A stretch of 64,000 nucleotides of DNA. Source: Bolinopsis microptera. Its lineage: Eukaryota > Ctenophora > Tentaculata > Lobata > Bolinopsidae. Positions 47,508-59,573 of this stretch are shown in pieces. Location: positions 6,558,084 to 6,622,083 of the forward strand of contig NC_087072.1 of the NCBI RefSeq assembly GCF_026151205.1, written 5' to 3'. The notes below the pieces were generated by a model. The model saw only the letters and a program-made list of their open reading frames with translations. It was not told the DNA's origin and did no database searches. Every line of letters starts with the position of its first letter. The first letter of the stretch is position 1. The position numbers and the translations under genes were made by a program.

Positions 47508-49617
47508 TTATGCGCATTCTGGTCTGTTTTCAGAGTAAACCTGGAAAATACAGCAGTTATTGAGAAGTTCTTCTAGTATTTTTGATGATTTAATGAATTT
47601 TATTTTATTATTTACTAAAGTAGAGAGCATTTAAACTTAGGCCGTCGACACTTTTGTCAGAAATTTGCTGATAAAGTTATCAAGACTGGCTTACCGCGCT
47701 GACACAGCCAAACTCTTCGACAACTCTATCTTTGATTGCCTTAGCTTCAGCAAGAGCAGATGCACTCAAACCAGATCCGACAGCAGCTCCGTAGGCTTCA
47801 AGGTCATCGCTGTAGTTAGCGATAACGTAGTCGTAAGCCTGAATAAGAAAGTTGTAATTGCACTGGAAAGTAGCCTGGAAAATAACCTGTAATACACTGG
47901 AAAGAGGCCTTCAATAAAGTTCTAATATACGGTTTGAACCCTAGAATTTATAAATTTGAATATAAATAAGAAATCCTTGCAATTTACGATTGAAGAGTTT
48001 TATTTACCTCGATTCCCTTTCGAACAACTTTCTCGACACAGCATGGTAGCTGGTTCCTGGCGAAGTAGGATGCAGCGCGGGACTGGCATTCACCGCAGAA
48101 TACAGAGGCATCATTACATCCACCACCGTTCATGTGCCCGAAGATACCCTCGAGGAATCTGGCAGTAGTGCTGGTACATCCACTATCGCACCATCCCTGA
48201 GCGAGAATTCCGGCTTGCTTAGCGGCTGCTGAGGCATCAGATTTGCGTCCCTCGGTAAGTTGCTCCTCAATGAACGTTCTGATATCGTCAGCACTGGAGA
48301 ACTTGTTCATTGCCTGAAGATGAACAGTGTTTAACGCTATGAAAGTGCTCATGACTCAGACTGTAAGACTGAATTAATGATAATTACTATTAATAATTGG
48401 ACCTAAGGAAATATATCCTGACAATTTTCTGTTATAAACTATTTATATAATCTCCAATGTAGGGGATGCGCAGAAACAGTTTTTCTAAATAGGATCATTA
48501 CTTTGTTTTATTCCTCTTTTACATTGATGATAATCGGAGAAGATTTTTCCTTACTTACCATGGTTGCAATGTCTCCGAGAAGAGAACCCTGGTTGCCTGA
48601 GGCGAAATCTTTAGCTTGGGATTCGAAGTCTCTTTTGTAGACGGCTTCAGCAGCAGCTATGGTCTGGTCCAAGAAAGATTCGTTTGCATCCGAACATGCC
48701 TGTTAAAGTATCAGCTGCTGTTAAACGTGTCAACACATCAGTTTGCATTAAGGTGGAATTATTCGAAATTTGAACTGACCATTATCTTTTCTCAACTATA
48801 AGAGTGACAATAACTCAAGTCATAGTTTAACTTGTATCAGTAACAAGTCTTACCTGGATAGCGGACTTGACTTGTCGGAAACATTTAGGGGCATCAGAGC
48901 AAGCAAGGTTGCCAATTTCTTCCATGTTGGATACATCAGAAGCCAGCTGTCCGTAGCTGACAACGTCTGAGTCGTAGTGGCTGGCAGCTTTGATTCCGTA
49001 GCAAGTGGCTGAAATATTGTGGATATAATTAATGTTTAACAGATTTCACGTTTGCAGGATAAGCAGATGCTGAAAGTAATAGCTCTTTCCCATACATAGT
49101 GATCATAATATATAATAATGTGCAATGAATCCTACGTTTACAGGATAAGGAGAGGTCACATTGAGGTCACTGTCGCGTAAAAGTGGTCCCAAGCGAGGAA
49201 ATAATCACAAGCAATTTAGTTAAAAGAAAAAACTTGAAAGTTTTGTTATTCACACCTTGTTTGACGAGAGATCTGCATGCTCCGGAAAGGGCAACAGAAT
49301 CAAAATCAAATCCAGGGCAGGAGTTTCTGAAATGTATTCAGTTGTTAGTATTGTATCAGTGATTATGTGGGTAAATATCATCCACATGCGGATGAAACTG
49401 CAGTTGACTTTTTAAATACAACTGTATACCATTTAAGCGATCCCAATTTCATGATATTGCATGAAAAGGATTGAAATTACATTTTTGCCTACCCGAAGAT
49501 AACAAGAGCTCCCAAACGAGCTGCAGAATGTGCAGCCTTGATATCCCCTTTATCAACTCCCTTGCATTGATTTCCGAAAACAACGCCAACAATAGCAAGG
49601 AAGATTATAGCCCTCAT
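47508..49617 (-). CDS. Cluster copy E: most diverged secreted Cys-rich 324-aa paralogue
   Basis: Exons on the minus strand: 49617-49493, 49326-49256, 49008-48854, 48699-48559, 48313-48008, 47838-47695 and 47540-47508. The signal peptide reads MRAIIFLAIVGVVFG. The cysteine framework is retained (WCDSGC, GGGC, FCGECQS, LPCC, EFGC, RPEC), while many other positions differ, for example exon 3 (CSDAPKCFRQVKSAI) and exon 4 (ACSDANESFLDQTI). Keeping the cysteines and all exon lengths despite this divergence is strong evidence that the gene is real and that the fold depends on disulphides. It is the most upstream gene of the cluster in transcription order and has its own promoter block. Confidence 0.88.
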
Positions 49618-49796
49618 GATGAGATAATGCCTATGTAGATTTTAGAGTTTATGGTACAAATGTCTTCCCTCAAAGTAAAAAGTTTAAATTTAGTAAAATA
49701 AGAAAAAATATGTTATTTTTATGAACAGTCCTGGAGTTAATTTGAGATAAGTGAGAAAAGACAACGGAAAACTTTGTGAAGAAGTTGTGAAGTTGA

Positions 49797-49890
49797 CCTA
49801 TTATATAGTCTCTGGAAGCCAAGATAACGCTTTGACTAATTAGGATCTGGTACCCGTTATCCGGAAGATAATTAATTAGATATCATCTCT
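49797..49890 (-). promoter_or_regulatory. Promoter of cluster copy E
   Basis: On the minus strand: TCTAATTAATTATCTTCCGG, then CCAGATCCTAATTAG and TATATAA (complement at 49801-49807), about 185 bp before the ATG. Same order of blocks as in copies C and D. Confidence 0.55.
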
Positions 49891-51617
49891 AATTCGTTTT
49901 ACACACTTCAGAGTTGAGACCCTTGTTGACTTTGTAGAACCTTAATTCAATTACCTGATTCAACGCTGATAAGGAAATGTGCAAATTTGTTTTTTGTCGC
50001 CTTCAAACCATCTGCAAAGCTGCAAACAGTTTGATGGTTTCATCGACACCTCATTTCCAAACCAATTACCGAATACCAGAGAAGATTAAATTGCAGTTAA
50101 AACACTTTCCGCTCATATGTAGATTTGTGGCCATTGTGGTTTTCCACAATGCAGTATTGAGGATAGGATGCTATTCTAGCAATTTTGATTTCTTTACATA
50201 TTCAGATGCGAGGTTGAATTCAAGGAAATTGGCAGGTCATCAGTCATGCTATCTGACCCGGATGAAAAAAGCAAGGGTTCCGGATTAACAGAGATTATTT
50301 CTGCTAACGCACCGGAAGTAGTAGGGGTTCCCGTTTGGGTATGAAATAAACTGTCACTGTATGAAATAAACTGTCAAGTAGTTAACTAGTTGTCCAACCA
50401 GCTTTGTAATCTATCCTCCCTAGACAGATACAGATTTTTGTGCTCTATTTGGGCGCTAGTGGTGCACTATGAATGTGTTAGGGTACAAATTTGGGACATC
50501 GATTTTTCATACGCCCAAAATTTACTATTTATAGTATAATTTACTATTTACTATTCATTTACTATTTATAGTAAATAAATTTACTTTAGTACTATTATAG
50601 TATATAAACAAGCCGAAACTAACATTTTCATTTCCACAAATAAAGAACAATTTAATTAAAAGCTTGTTTTGTTGGGCTACATAAGGGTAAAACTGTAGAG
50701 AAATGATGCTATTGTGATATTCTAATCCTTGTGTACTCTAATTTTTTCCAAGGCTTGAACCTTTTACGCTATTTTAATGGACAAATATTAAGATGATAAT
50801 TTAACAGACTGTGCGAATGACTCTTTCATTTTAATTGATTTATTCTAAGTTCTAACCCACTTAAGAACCATGCCTTCTTATCGGGGAAATATACTCAAGA
50901 CTGTTGGATCGGCGTGCTCCCCTCTGATTACTGAATTATGTATTTAAGTGTTATCGGGCGGGGGTCATTCAGGAACTCACGCTTCCTTGACGCCAGTAAT
51001 ATAATTAATAATTATCAATATGTGTTGATTGAGTCAGAAACATGAAGTTTCTTGGTTGGAACATTATTAATAAGCCGCATGTGCGACATCCGTGGATTAT
51101 TTTTCAAGATTACTGATTTTCACGTTTCTGTCACAAGAAAAGGCCAAAACATATTGTTTACCATGTCGCACAAACGTGATCATAATTTTATTTGATAGGC
51201 ATCTGAACCACGGGTATTGTGAATAAGTTAAAGATATTTTTAGTCAAAAGTTTCTGAAATAATACAATTCCATTAATATCTTATTACTATAACAAATAGA
51301 ATCTGGAATTATTCTAAATATCACTCTTTACTCATCAGACAGCAAATCTATAAGTTCTTGTTGAGCAAATTTAATTAGATTGAAAATTTCTGCCCTCTAC
51401 AAACTCACTTTTTTCATTTTATCTACAAAGAAAAATTAAACTTAAGCTTGGGAAATGACGTTTCCTTTAACATTTAAACAAGAAAACAGTAGTGCAGGAT
51501 TGAAATAATAAGGCCTGGTTTTGCAATATTACTCTTCGTATACAAGCGAGACAAAAGTTACAACAATTCATTCAGCAATAGATCACTAACTCTCACTCCT
51601 CATAAAACCTTTCTCAG
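49891..51617. other. Intergenic, nothing recognised
   Basis: A 103-codon open frame at 49977-50288 (+) lacks splice context and conserved features. A short simple repeat ATTTACTATTTATAGTA lies at about 50518-50585. Confidence 0.5.
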
Positions 51618-54600
51618 CTACTCAAACTTAAAGAGAGTGTCGCCAGCGTTTCTGGGAGAGAAATAAAGCGACCTATCACTCTGCGCAAGCCTGTTGATGG
51701 AGTTGAGAAGAAGTCCCAGTTGCTCAACTTCGTCCATCCACTGGGGATCCCTCACCCGCATAGTGAACATGTTCCTCTCATCAGATTCCAACGGTATTAC
51801 TATTATTCCTGGAGGACATACCGATTGGATATAATTCATGTTTGTTTAAACGACTAGGATTGAATCTTGATTAATTTAAATTCAACTTAGGTATAGTGTG
51901 CTAATTCACACATTTTACATATCAAAACTTGTTGATCAATTATTCTTAACGTGTTAAGAAGTTAATTGTAACAGTACAATATACATTATACATAGCACAA
52001 TTACATGATATACATACCTAAAACATCGGCACATTCTTCAACGAATTCTTCCTTTGAAAAATACATCGGAATAGCGTGGACTATGAAATCTAGCTCACAG
52101 GTGAACATTGTACCAAACTTTGTTGGATCAACTGAAAACATTAATTGTCAGCAGAAAAAAATAATAATTACTGAAGAACTAGAATATTGAATTACTGCAG
52201 AATATTGAATAGTGAACAATCGAAAAATAGAAATTGTGCATCGTTTTCTTAATTTTCTATTGCATTACATTTGTTAGTAGGTTCAAATTAAACTTCAACA
52301 ATAATTAACCTGAAATGTATCCATATTTGGGATCCTTCCAAAATCCACCCAACTGCTTTCGCTTCAAGTGTTTATGAAAGTTGTTGAGCGACTTGAAGAA
52401 CGTGTGAAAAGCATTCACGGAAGATCCATGGTGAACGGTCCATTCCACCTTCAGATGCTCGTATTGGTTCATGACAATTTGAAATTTGTTGTCAACTCCA
52501 TTTGCTACCACCCGACCTTGTGGCCACCATCTGAAAAATTAAACCTGGATTCATTCAGTCATTCTTGGTTCAAAATCAGATTATGTGGTTTTTTCTCGAA
52601 AAGTTACAAATCAGATGATTTTTCCGGAAAACTTGTATTTCGAAACCATTATCAGATAGGTTATCTCTTCAGGGTTTAATTACATTTTGTACGTGTGGCC
52701 TCCCGGGACTCGGGTGATCTTTTACAACAACTGACCTATCATCATGATGTAATGATCAAAATAAGCTGATAATATCTCGATGATACCCGAGGCTGGTACT
52801 AAATAATTTTATTCTTTCAATCAGCCCAGTCCCAAATTCAAAATCATGCTAGATGCTGTTACCTGGCTACGCCAGCCGATTTCGAGTAAGGATCTTCAGG
52901 CTTTCCCACTATTCCACGGTCAGTCAGATCTTTCAACTTCTTGGGTTTAACTTCATCCAGCTTAAAGGTATTGCTCTCCTTAATCTCTAGCATCCCTTCA
53001 AAACTTTTGCAGGCTGTTACCAGGACTGCAAAATATAATTTATCGGTACCGCGATAAGGATTGCCACGTTAAGAAAACGTCTGTACATATTAATTCGATT
53101 TAAAGCCACTGAGATTAGTGAACTTCCCAATCTGTGAAAATTATAATAAGATTGGTGCATGGATTTTTCGGGAAAAAGATAACTCCGATATTTTAATAAT
53201 TTAATTTGTCAAATAAATTCGGTTAACAACAAAATGTTTAAAATCGGCTCTCATATGCCCAATATTTAATAAGAAATGACGGTGTATTTTTTATCTTGCA
53301 AATTATCTTAATCTACTTTCTTACTTTACTTAAATAAAGTCTAAAATTGCATAATGACATTGAGTGCAAAGTTTTTGCCCATTTTAAATTCTACAAAATA
53401 CACGCTACGAAACTTACCGTCCCTTATTTCTAATAATTGTTCCTCTGAGATGATGCCCGGAAGAAGTGGCAATCCTATAATGTTTCGCTCAGCCTGTTTG
53501 AAACAAGTCATTATCATTTCAGTCAACCATAACTCACAACCTATTTTAATAGCGGTGGACACTGAAATGTTTTCTTCACAATTTCACGAGGCATCAAAGA
53601 ACCTGGGTTCACGACATCTGTTACGCCCTTACCTTTAAATACAATCGTTTTATTGCAGTCACATCCTCTACATTGGGTAAATGGTTAGCGTTGAAATTAA
53701 AGAGTCTACTTTCAGGAACAGGAGGGGCTGGCTCCTCCTCATCCTCAATCTGATCCGCGTTCTTCTCTCCCTCCTCCTCTTCCTTCTTCTCCTCCGTGTA
53801 GGCATCAGTGTAACAAACTGTCGGTGGAAGTGTTTTAAATCTAATGTAGATTTCTACAAACATTAACAACTACAAGGCAGTCTTTGCACTGTAAAACCCT
53901 CCAATTATTGCGGGAGGTATTATTGTACGGGACGGCGGTGAAGAAACTTCTGACAGGACATTCGAATTTCTATTAAGTGGAATTATTACGAATGATTGTT
54001 GATCTATATTTCGGATTTAGAAAGCTGAAGGACTACTTCTGGTTATTCTGGAGGGCAAGACGGCTCCATGTTTCTTCATTACTTCACTGTATGACGTACG
54101 TGCTTGGTGAGAAACAAAATTCATGACTGGAAGATAATTGATTATCCGCTTAGATAATACGCGGGCATTCGAGTCTATCCAAACTAGATAATTGATCGGA
54201 ATTTGAGTGGGTGATATCTTATCTCTGCTTACATCTCCTAAATATTTCAGTATCCAGTCACGTACCATATTCCCTTGACGTAAGAACAAACATTCTAGAA
54301 GCAAAGTTACAACTTGTAACAATATGTTTGGTGGTTTTCACTTTTCAGGCTAGATTGATGTCATTTGAGATAAAATGAACTCGTGCAGAACCGTACAACT
54401 GCACTGTATTAAGTAAGTGAAGTTGCACTGGGGTAAATACTGGATTTTGTCCGTGAATATAATTATATCCTTGTAGATATGAAAGTCTGAAGAGAATATG
54501 TTTAGGCTGGGAATTTTTGTCTGCTAGGGTTTCTACGACGTTGGAGAACTTTATTCTTAAGGAGAGAGAGGGACCGCCTACCGGCTTCCAGTACCAACCA

Positions 54601-55782
54601 CTAAAGTAACCGGTAAAAATGTCCCACGTCTAAAGTAACCGACTACCAGTACCAACCACTAAAGTAACCGGTAAAAATGTGCCACGTCTAAAGTAACCGA
54701 CTACCAGTACCAACCACTAAAGTAACCGGTAAAAATGTGTCACGTCTAAAGTAACCGACTACCAGTACCAACCACTAAAGTAACAGGCTACCAGTACCGT
54801 CTTTCCCGACAATCAGGTATCATTAGCGCTGCGAAAACTCTGAGTTTCCGGCAGTTTTTACTGACGTGTGAGAAGACAGAATGTGTGACAGGAAAGCTTC
54901 AGTATAATCTGGGAATATACGCGACTACTCGACTGTCAGTGCTCAGGATTTCTCTCGTGTCTGTTGAGTGTTGTTTGACGATTCCACGCCTACAGGTCTC
55001 CCCTGGTGCACCCACGCACAGGTCGTCACGTGACAGCTGCGGATCTGGTCATCATTCTGTGTGCTTACACCAGGTGTCCAACACGCTAAATTTAGAGAAG
55101 GCTAGGCTGAGTAAAGCAGACTTTTCCGATCGGAAAGACTCCGAAAACTCGTCTGGAATTCTCGATGTTAATAAAGCTGGGCTCAAGTGTTCGGATATTG
55201 ATTCAAAGCCATTTTTGAATTTTTGCTCGATTTTGCCGTTATTTAATCAGACTCAAAAACGATTTTATATAATGTGGTGTCGGTGTACCGCTGTGTGGGT
55301 TTCTAGCTTCTAATTTCCAAGGTGAGCTTAAGCTTTCCCCTTATTGGCGCTATACTATAACAATTCACTCGTCGCTCGAAACCATTACTTTGAAAATATT
55401 ACACAAAAACGGCAAGAATGATATCATTCTGCTTTCAATTAGCACATAAGGTTGGGGAGGGATTCCATTCCTTCTAGTCGAATAGAGAGCCCAAACAAAT
55501 GATATTCACACGTCTGCTTAACACGCGACAAACAGAATACTCACAATCATACAGCTCCTTATACATCTGGAAAGTATCCTGGTCCCCAACAACTATGCCA
55601 GGTTTCTTCTCTTCCTTCTCCAGGTGGAATGCGGGGTTAATGGCCCGGAAGAAGTTGAACTCGTCGAACCCTTTAAACTTGTTCATCTCCAACTCCCAAT
55701 ATCGCTCGTTTATTATCTTCCACACTGGAGTAAGGTTCATGTTATGTACAAGCTCGACTTCTAATTTTTGAACATTGAACAT
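51618..55782 (-). CDS. Divergent phosphagen kinase (arginine/creatine kinase) homologue, probable pseudoenzyme, about 418 aa
   Basis: Exons on the minus strand: 55782-55545 (ATG), 53817-53633, 53561-53418, 53025-52863, 52530-52310, 52131-52018 and 51808-51618 (stop). Exon 1 fits the N-terminal phosphagen-kinase domain (AINPAFH where INPG/VDNPG is usual, then VVGDQDTFQMYKELYD for VAGDEESY..F..LFD). Exons 4-5 fit the ATP-guanido domain (SAGVARWWPQGRVV, DNKFQIVMNQYEHLKVEW). The position of the reactive Cys (CPSNLGT) reads DPTKFGT, and NEEDH is NQYEH. The RGTxGE loop is not recognisable. Exon 2 adds an acidic insert (EEEEGEKNADQIEDEEEP). Catalysis is therefore unlikely; a structural or regulatory role is inferred. 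Exon 2 ends in phase 0 but exon 3 needs one leftover base, so that junction is mis-modelled or broken. The other junctions agree. Confidence 0.75.
54017..54322 (-). CDS. Open frame within intron 1 of the phosphagen-kinase-like gene
   Basis: A 101-codon frame (contains VRDWILKYLGDVSRDKIS and IPINYLVWIDSNARVL) on the same strand as the host gene. If spliced from exon 1 via the ACAAG acceptor at about 54312, the frame would continue to a stop at 54017, giving an alternative short C-terminus. No family is recognised; it may be a transposon-derived relic. Confidence 0.25.
   Translation of the reverse strand: MLQVVTLLLECLFLRQGNMVRDWILKYLGDVSRDKISPTQIPINYLVWIDSNARVLSKRIINYLPVMNFVSHQARTSYSEVMKKHGAVLPSRITRSSPSAF
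54585..54799. repeat. 58-bp minisatellite, nearly four units
   Basis: The unit contains CCAGTACCAACCACTAAAGT, AACCGGTAAAAATGT and ACGTCTAAAGTAACCGA. Units differ at one or two bases (TCCC, TGCC, TGTC). It lies in intron 1 of the phosphagen-kinase-like gene. Confidence 0.95.
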
Positions 55783-56674
55783 GGCAAATAAAATTACTTC
55801 GTTTGTGTTTATTGGTCGAACAACTGGTCAAAAATATGAATACTGGATCGCCAAAGTTCAATAAATGATGCAGTTTAGGCGTGTTTTATGTTTTACGTCT
55901 TAATGTCTACCAGGTGATTTAAAGTTAACAAAGGCGACGGTTTACTTTAACTCCAGCCATCAATCGTTCGACCGATGGGCGTACATCCAGGAACGACAGT
56001 GTACTTGCTACAGAAACTGCATTACTAATTATATTTTACACTGCAATTAAACTCGAAGTTATGGCAGTGAAACGACACAAAACTCAACGGAAACATCCCA
56101 CAAGGAAATATTTAAAAAATTTCGCCAGTATAAATGTCATTTTTGCACTAGACATTCGGCTCGGTAGTCAGCAGCTGGTAGTAGAAGTGCTTGGTAACGC
56201 AGTGTGATCCGGAGCACACTGCGGTGCGAAAGCATTACCGGCTGATGACTACGAGGAGTCTGGAAAAGGTATCCATCAGGAGAGGATTCTCTCTGCTATT
56301 ATTTGGTTTATTTGGTTTCAACATTGCAAATAACTTTATCGCTTTTTAAAACTCATATACTAAATTTTTGCCGTCTAGCCGAAGGTTGAAGTAATATTTT
56401 AAATTGACTGAAGAATTTTGCCACTGATGAATGGTCAAAATAATAGTATTGGAGAAATGTTGGATGATATTTTAGTTGTTCAATTGTCATCATCCAACTC
56501 TTCATGATTTCTTTTAAAACACAATGCTTTATTCTCCTCAGTTCTCTACATAATCTTGGAACACAGGAAACAATTTCACAGACAAAAAAGGTTATTACTC
56601 GAAGCTACTCCCGGAATTCACAAATTTAAATTCTCATGGATGTCCAGCATTAAACCGTCCGCAATTCTTTTCAC
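55783..56674. other. Intergenic, upstream of the phosphagen-kinase-like gene; one hairpin
   Basis: No exon is supported. The hairpin at 56160-56255 is listed separately. Confidence 0.5.
56160..56255. ncRNA. Candidate structured RNA or precursor hairpin, about 96 nt
   Basis: CTCGGTAGTCAGCAGCTGGTA pairs with TACCGGCTGATGACTACGAG with few mismatches. After an internal loop and a TGCTT/AAGCA segment, GCAGTGTG pairs with CACACTGC around the loop ATCCGGAG. The layout (long imperfect stem, small loop) is like a microRNA precursor or other folded RNA, but a MITE relic would look similar. Strand is undetermined. Confidence 0.35.
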
Positions 56675-57458
56675 CTGTAGCATTGTTCTGTGCGACCTGG
56701 TCTTTTGGCAGGTCAGCGTCTTTAACTATCGTCACATGCATCAAGTTGTTGATGTCATTTTCCTTTCCGGCTGAATTCCCCATCTTACTCTATACTAACC
56801 AACAACAACGTAAACACACAAACCAAATAAGATGTGTAAGCGCATTTCAACCTCAGATCTACAATTTACATGCGCATGACTAGTAATTGTTAATGAATTG
56901 CTGATAATAATTGCATAATCGTAAGAGATACTGTACGTAGGCTTGTTCTTGGTGTGTAGATCTGGAAACAAGTGAGGAGGTGAATAAAACTTGTTTTGAC
57001 ACGTGACAGCCTCAATGCTGAAAGCAGATTGGTTAATCGCTGCTCTGCGAGAAGCAAAATATGGTTTACATACCCACCAATAGCTAGATCTGTATTCCAT
57101 ATTGGTATAAAACCTGACGTGAGAGCTGATCAGTCATTTATTAATCATAAATCTTCCAAAACTTATCTCAAAATAAATCCTCCTTCCCGCTGCTAGACAC
57201 AAATTTCAAAATAATGAAGAGAACGGAGTAACAATTTAACCCAATATCTTTTAAGTTGTCAACAACGTCTGGAAGCTGCTTAAAGTGAGAATTTGTAACT
57301 TTCCTTTTCTTCTCTACAAACCTATCGGCACACTGCATGGCCTTAATCTGTAGCCTTGAATTAGTTGACTTATCTCTTGCCTGTTTATACGTCTTGAACA
57401 GTTTATCACCTCTTTTAGTCTCATTAATAAAGCGGCTAACTGCATGCTTAAATTCCAC
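56675..57458 (-). CDS. Fragment of an uncharacterised gene: two candidate exons
   Basis: Exon at 56770-56675 is bounded by TTCAG and GTGAAA and is open in one frame (DINNLMHVTIVKDADLPKDQ). Upstream, a charged frame runs from about 57458 to 57220 (FKHAVSRFINETKRGDKLFK, then ADRFVEKKRKVTN). The donor of the upstream exon is unclear (only a weak GTTACT gives the right phase). Neither start nor end of the gene is found. The lysine-rich helical look suggests a real soluble protein, but the family is unknown. Confidence 0.35.
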
Positions 57459-59573
57459 TTCTCAGCTCATGATCGGCTTAGCTGTGATAAACAAACCAAT
57501 TTTCTAAGTCTTGTGACCGCTTTACAGTTTTTAGGCACGCTGTCACCTTCCGCACGACTTCAGACAAGCACGTATAATTCTAAAAGTTACGAATTGCGAA
57601 ATCTGGAACGGAATTTATAACTTCATTCTATAATACTAGTAGCTCACTCGTTGATTAACAAAATGGAAATAGATAAGAAATCGTTCAGAGTAATCACTTT
57701 GTTCTACGAGTAATTACTTTGAGTAATTACTGTTAGCAATACTGTGATAAGCTGTAATAATGCACACGTTCGAACTCATACTTTGGACGAATCTCAGTAG
57801 TAACTCCAGATAAGATACATAATTATAATTTATGAAAGATTTGGTTTGGCATTCGTTTCGATAAATTCATTATTCATTGGTAATAATTTCTGTCCGCCTG
57901 CAAAATCGAGTAGAATATTCATCATAGTCGGCTTTTAAATTGTTCGGACGCCATGAACCATAGACGTTGTGACTCTGATTAAGCTGAATAGGCTCTATAC
58001 ATTCATGAGGTTAAGAACTTGAGATTCGAGCCCAATTTTGATCGTTTATTACAATATTCAGACCAAGTCAGCCCTACCCGATTCTATTGCGCCGCTTACT
58101 TTTTCAACCAAGCCATCGGTAAATGTCTAATGTCTATGTAGTATCTACTTCAAACCACTTGATAATGCGGTAAATATAATGGAACTCGAGCAAAAGATCT
58201 GAGAAATTATTTCTATGTAGTATACAGGCCATGCAGTCTGGTAAGTTCTAAAATTTGTTAATCTTTCCGGTCTTTTGCGTGGTCCACGGTACGTTGTTTT
58301 CTTTAATTATTTAATCAGTGATTTAAGTAACAGAATGTCATATGACCGATCAACCCATTAAATGCTCAGAGCCTAAACGAATTACATTCTTACATATCAC
58401 TTCTAAATGAAAAGCTATAAATATTATATAGCTCTACTATAGATAAGCTCATACAGCTGACATATTAACTTTAAGGAGTTTGCTTCTGTGTGGAAGGCAC
58501 CTTTTGCCGCACGACAAAACTTAATTGAAGCTTGTAACTGTTGATCGTTGCGAGAAGTTTTAGTTATATAGCACGGCCGCGAAAATTTGATCTTTAAACC
58601 TATATTTCGAGGCTAGTTTAATTCGATCATATTTTCGAGCTGTTATCGGCAAGTTTTCGGGCTGAATTCGGTATACCTATATTTTTGAGTCAGCCTTATT
58701 CACGAGTTGCCTATATTTGTAGTACCTACTATCTGACGAGGCCAGCTTCAATTCTATATTCTATAACCACAGAAAAGCTTTTTAACGAGCTATAATGCTT
58801 CAATATTAAGCGAGAGCTGTTACTTAATGCTAAAAAGTGCGTATGCAGATTGGAGCTGCGCCCCACTTGTTTGCTTGGTACTCAGCCCCTAGCTAGCATG
58901 CGGATATAACACAGTCCAAGTTTACCAACAGCGGTTAATTACTGGTAGTTTGAAGGCGAGCTTTTTTCTCTCCAGTTTTTTGATAAGTTGTTCCCTGTCT
59001 TTAACACTCGATGGACATGGAAGGATGGAGCTGCTATCAGTTTGATAATCGCAGCTGTTTCTTTCAGCCCTTTATTTTTTGCTCGTTTGGTAATTATCTT
59101 GGCTCGTTTTCGCCGACGACGTATTTGAAAATTATTTCATCCTGCAATTGTATATGATAAGAAAGGTCGGATATTATTAGATGAAATGACCCCGGGACAT
59201 TTTCACTGATAACAAGCTGACCTAATATATATGCTATTTAAGAATTGGTGATCTTTTCCCTTCGGTAGAAAAATAAGGAACAGCATACGTCAGAAAGCAA
59301 ACACAAAACCCAAAACTTTTCTTTGGTTTTTTCAGTAATAAGTAAAGGAATCGCGATAGGATTCTTTTGTCAAAGTACGAACATAGGAATTCATAAGAAA
59401 CCCTCTAAGCCTGAGGAACAGTGACGAATAAATCATAAATTAGAACACTAACATTTTCGATCTAACCACGAAAGTAAATTTTTCCGCACTTGCACATCCC
59501 AAAACCTCGATTTTGATTGCTTTCTTCAACAGGTAGCGGTGAATTGTGCCCAGGTTGCCACCTGTAGCTCTGA
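57459..59573. other. Intergenic, nothing recognised
   Basis: AT-rich DNA without supported exons. Confidence 0.5.

Noticed and set aside
49977-50288. 103-codon plus-strand frame
   Set aside because: No motif or splice context; composition like surrounding non-coding DNA.
54585-54799. CRISPR-like regular repeats
   Set aside because: Tandem 58-bp units without unique spacers in a eukaryotic intron: a minisatellite.
54885-55313. 142-codon plus-strand frame inside the phosphagen-kinase-like gene intron
   Set aside because: No domain, no plausible splice partners, Cys/Ser-rich random look and antisense to a better-supported gene.
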